From Isoetes taiwanensis (lineage: Eukaryota > Streptophyta > Lycopodiopsida > Isoetales > Isoetaceae), in the NCBI GenBank assembly GCA_021234155.1, contig JAJEKV010000003.1:20568386-20632385 (forward strand): DNA of 64,000 nt. The letters are read 5' to 3'. The notes below the pieces were generated by a model. It worked only from the letters and a program-made list of their open reading frames with translations. It ran no database searches and had not been told where the DNA came from. This document shows positions 60,304 to 64,000 of the stretch, in pieces; the first letter of the stretch is position 1; every line of letters begins with the position of its first letter. Both the position numbers and the translations under genes were made by a program.

Positions 60304-61269
60304 AGATACCATCTATTTATCCCTCCCCATTGTATCGTTTATTTGGGTATTCTTTGTCTTGTCTTGAGGATTTTAATTAATTCAATCACTTTTGCATACA
60401 ATCTGGCTGAAGTAATGCTTTGTTTAAATATTTTTGTTAAGGCATAAGATTTTTTGTGCCTGGAAAATGCTCCTGATAAATTGATTTAACTACATATGAG
60501 GAAGCTACATGGCCAGCTTTTCTTAGATTTTGTGAAAAGGGATAGTTTAGATATTGTTAATAAGCATTAGCATAATAACAGAGCTTCTATCTGCATTATG
60601 ATAAGGAAACCACCTTGTAATATGAGTATTGGTCTAATAAGTTTGTAAGTCCTGCAAAAGTTTTGAGGAACAAATTTGGCCCTTTATATTTTTGAAAATT
60701 TGAAGTAACAAGATGATTTTGCAAAGTACATCCAAAGAAAACCATCCGTTAGCCTCATGCTGACGTGCCAGTGATAATCTCACATCGCTAACTTGTTATT
60801 GCATCTTAGATCCCTAAGCATTGGTTCATTGAAGAATAAAGCTAAGGTATATGAAATCGACCCTGAGCTCCAATATTGCTGGTATTATTCTTGAAAACTT
60901 GAGGAGAGACTAAAAAAACACGCTTCTGAAGAAAAATAGAGTTTTCTTTTGGTTGAGGAGGAAGCCGGGAACTTTTTGAGGAGCCACCAAGTTGTAATAT
61001 AGAGCATCCATTGTAAGGCTTCTGATGCCCCTTATTAATGCCTCCGCCGGTCTCCTTCAAATCTTTTGCCTCTGTAAGAGTTCCATCCTTGCTTGGGTAT
61101 TCATCCCAAATGGACTCATCTGCTTCTTCTAGCTTAACCTAGTTCAAATACCTTCATCTTATTGTCTTGGGTGGCCTTGAGCTGGTAAGTATTTTAAGCC
61201 AACATCACTACGGAATATACAATATGAAAAAGTTCAAATATCCAATTAATCTTCCATATTAAAACAATA

Positions 61270-61505
61270 TCACACTTAACAAAATCATGAACGCTACTCA
61301 ACCACACAAGCATGGCCCACTATAAATCCCAAAAACATTAACAATATCATGGACTACTCAACTACACGAACACGCCCACTACAAAACCTAAAACATTAAC
61401 AATATAATGGACACTACTCAACGACACAAACACGTCCACTACAAAACCCAAAACATTAACAATATCATGGACACTACGCAACCACACAAACACACCCACT
61501 ACAAG
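61270..61505. repeat. 60-bp tandem repeat (unit B)
   Basis: Same repeat as at 55,490-55,720, slightly shortened in the first units. Confidence 0.85.
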
Positions 61506-61719
61506 TTCAAATACACATTGAAATTTATTCAGAATTTGTTCTTGAAAATTAGTTGAGATTGTACTTGATTGACTGGTTGAGACTGAGGAGGATATGGTAG
61601 CATACCAGTGAGTGGATGTCCACCTTTGACATGAGCATGTTTGTTCCAAGGATTTGAATTTGAAATTGGATTAGTGTATGGGCGCACTGAGGAAGCAAGC
61701 GCCAAGGTGTTGCCTCAAG

Positions 61720-62195
61720 CTATGGCGATCTGCCACTGTTTGCACATGTATGCACATATGCTCCTGCACATACATCTAGCCAGCCACTGAGGTCTCTTTT
61801 CCCTCCAGCAAACCCTGGCCATTGCGGTTCCATTGCCATGATATAAGCTAGGTTAGGGAGACGAGCATCGTCCATATTAACCACCTTCTGAAAATAGACA
61901 ATGTGGCGATCAAGGGCCTCCTTCTGAAGAGGCAAGAAACCCGTCTCCTGCAATAGAATTTGATATGGGACTATGAAATTCACCCCCCAGTGCTCGTACC
62001 AAGAAGGCTTTCTGCACCTGCTCCAGGTCATTCCAGGTAGGGAGGGACACCACTGGGCCCTATACTTCGACCCCGTATAAAAGGACAAGCTCCACTACGA
62101 CCTTAAACAGGTGCGGCTGCTGGGCCCAATCATACAGCTCTGCTTTGTGACTATTGTTCTCCATTGCATATAGTGCCTTCCAGCCCTCCATCACT
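61720..62195 (-). pseudogene. LINE post-RT fragment (unit B)
   Basis: Duplicate of 55,925-56,400 with an added frameshift near 61,985 (a run of C). Confidence 0.8.
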
Positions 62196-62689
62196 CGTAA
62201 CCTTATGAAAAGGACTATGCACTATAATAATCACTTATCGTTATCATCAAAAGAATGAAGTGTTTTTGTTGTTCTTGTGATGCTAATTCATTGGCAATGG
62301 ATGTCACGGTATTTATCACGTGGTCAAAAAGTCTAGGACCAGCCAAAGCATCATATTTGAGAGCTTGCCCATAAGCTCTCAAAATTCCTTATGTTCCATC
62401 AACCTGCCATAAAAAGACGTAATTAAATAGGGCAAATAAAAGTGATATAAATCTAAGGCTCTACCCATTCATATGCATTGGTCAGACTAGTCACGCTTTC
62501 AAATCAAATAAATAATCTTCCATTATTTTTTTCTCCTTATTATATTAGTAAAATAGGCAAGTAGTAAGAATGATTCAAATCCCAACTCTTCCACGACTTG
62601 AATCTCACTTTTGCATCCATATCATTTCCATTCAGAGTAAAACAATGAGAGATTGGCCCATCAACGGGTCTCCCGCTAAATTCCCAAGC

Positions 62690-63030
62690 TGGAAAATGAT
62701 TGTCTGTATTATAGATTTCTATCAGCTCTCCAACAACTTGAATCTCTTGAACAAATGAAGATTTAATCATCCACCAATTGCATCATTACTACCTAAACAA
62801 AAGAGATTGAACTTTATATCTTCACTTACTGCCTAATGTGAATTTTGCTTCCCTGATGGGTACCTAAAATGTAAAGAATCATGTTGAAATGGATTTCCAT
62901 TTGAAGTTGCAATATTGCACCATCCGATTGTAAGAAATGGAATCAGGAAAAGGTGAGTGTTTACCAGTAAAACCAATAGCAACCATGAAGTTCAATTCAT
63001 AACCACCCATAATGCAATAAAAAAATGTAG
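62690..63030. other. Spacer right of duplication, no gene seen
   Basis: Unique AT-rich sequence between the end of unit B and the LINE tail. Confidence 0.4.
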
Positions 63031-63039
63031 GGGAGTTTG

Positions 63040-64000
63040 AAAATAGAATAGAATAGAATAGTTTTTTTTAACGTCCACGGAGACCAATAGGTCATGGGAC
63101 CCATACAATGGGCTAGTACAATCATTACTACTAGGATTAAAAAACCCCTGCCTCGAAAGGTTTTCAAGGGAAAAACCTTTGCAGTAATGATGATACTAGA
63201 CAAGCGGAGATAATGACTACTGAGGGCTCAGTAATTGCAGACGTTTATCTAGAACCTCAAGTATGTATAATGCCAAGTCATGCACAGATGGTGCTCTGAG
63301 AAGTTGTGAAAGCGTGGAATGGAATGTTAAGGTCAAAAAATGATTCCGGACTATCTCAAAGGCAGGGCAACTCAGAAGAGTATGGCTTTCATCTTCAATA
63401 ACCTGTAACTGGCAACAGGCACATAGTCTCGCTTCTCGCAGCAATTGCGGCCGCTCCCATCTACCTGTCTCAATCCGTAGCCTGGACCCCGTGCAAATTG
63501 ATGCAATAGCTACAAGCTTGTTCCTGGACAATGAAGCAAGCAAATAAGCTTGGGGCCCTGGTGCCAAGGTGGGATTTATATGTGCATGATAATGACCAGT
63601 TTTCACTTGGGCCAAAGTAACTGCGTCCCATACCTTTTGAGAAAAACGTCCATTGAGATATTGTTGCAAAAGCTCAGGATCAGAACTGGCAAGCATCAGG
63701 TAGTGCTCTGGTTGCACAGCCCAACGGGCAAACCATGTAGTGCAATGCTCTTTCCAACATCGTTTCAAACGCTGAGGAGATTCAGCCATGGCAAGTGCAA
63801 GAACATGATTTTTCTTCCATTTCTTTGTCCAACAATCTCTATATCTTTCTTCCTCTGCCACTGCATTTAACTGGTGCACTGGACACCACCACTCCACACG
63901 AACTTTGTTCACATTGCGGTCACCCACTTCTTTGCAAACATCTGAGATGGTCTAACCCATCCATACAGGGTATATCTCTTTGCGCTCTGGTACTATAATT
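63040..64000 (-). mobile_element. LINE 3' part, running off the right edge
   Basis: The minus strand holds a 236-codon open frame (63,927-63,217) that extends the LINE C-terminus: KTGHYHAHINPTLAPGPQAY, then LRIETGRW and LCACCQLQVIEDESHTLLSC, a CCHC-type zinc region, and a stop at 63,217. The 3' untranslated region follows with the stem ATCATTACT/AGTAATGAT (63,121-63,129 with 63,183-63,191) and a GAATA tail at 63,043-63,060. It is less decayed than the other copies. The reverse transcriptase, if present, lies beyond the window. Confidence 0.82.

Overview
The window looks like nuclear DNA from a land plant that still makes flagellated sperm, most likely a fern. The reasons are spliced genes with plant-type GT-AG introns, class III peroxidases, a PPR fragment in the style common in ferns and lycophytes, dense Ty1/copia, Ty3/gypsy, LINE and SINE remnants, and a small kinesin resembling the KIF12/kinesin-16 type, which is usually found in ciliated lineages. 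No prokaryotic or organellar gene organisation is visible. The fern assignment is an inference.

Layout. 1-13.3 kb is a stack of nested mobile elements. A minus-strand copia element is split twice: by a 2.8 kb element carrying pieces of host genes, including two spliced exons of a DExH helicase (1,657-4,470), and by a chromovirus-like gypsy element (4,960-12,253, TSD CCTCA). The gypsy element itself carries a truncated LINE 3' end, a poly(A)-tailed retrosequence and a solo LTR. A 10.97 kb block (7,762-18,731) starting inside the gypsy element is repeated directly at 18,732-29,734. It also holds the copia integrase region, an unidentified coiled-coil gene remnant, a 27-bp minisatellite, a dimeric SINE and other gene debris. 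The two copies differ mainly at CAG/CTG sites, which suggests sequence error at methylated CHG sites as much as real divergence.

29.7-41 kb is the gene-bearing part: a ten-exon kinesin on the minus strand (30,429-35,382), a captured PPR piece between two 228-bp direct repeats just upstream of it, a possible small split gene (36.0-40.2 kb, minus) and a cluster of inverted-repeat elements. 41-51 kb holds two inverted copies of the same family as the 2.8 kb element, with LINE debris between them. 48.75-62.68 kb is a tandem duplication of a peroxidase locus. Each unit has an intact four-exon secreted peroxidase gene (322 residues), and the two units act as filled and empty sites for several insertions. 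The right edge (63.0-64.0 kb) is the 3' part of another LINE.

The genes likely to be functional are the kinesin and the two peroxidases. Most of the rest is mobile-element sequence. The most notable features are the gene-capturing element family, the shared covarying stem-loop in the LINE 3' ends, and the error-like pattern in the 11 kb duplicates.
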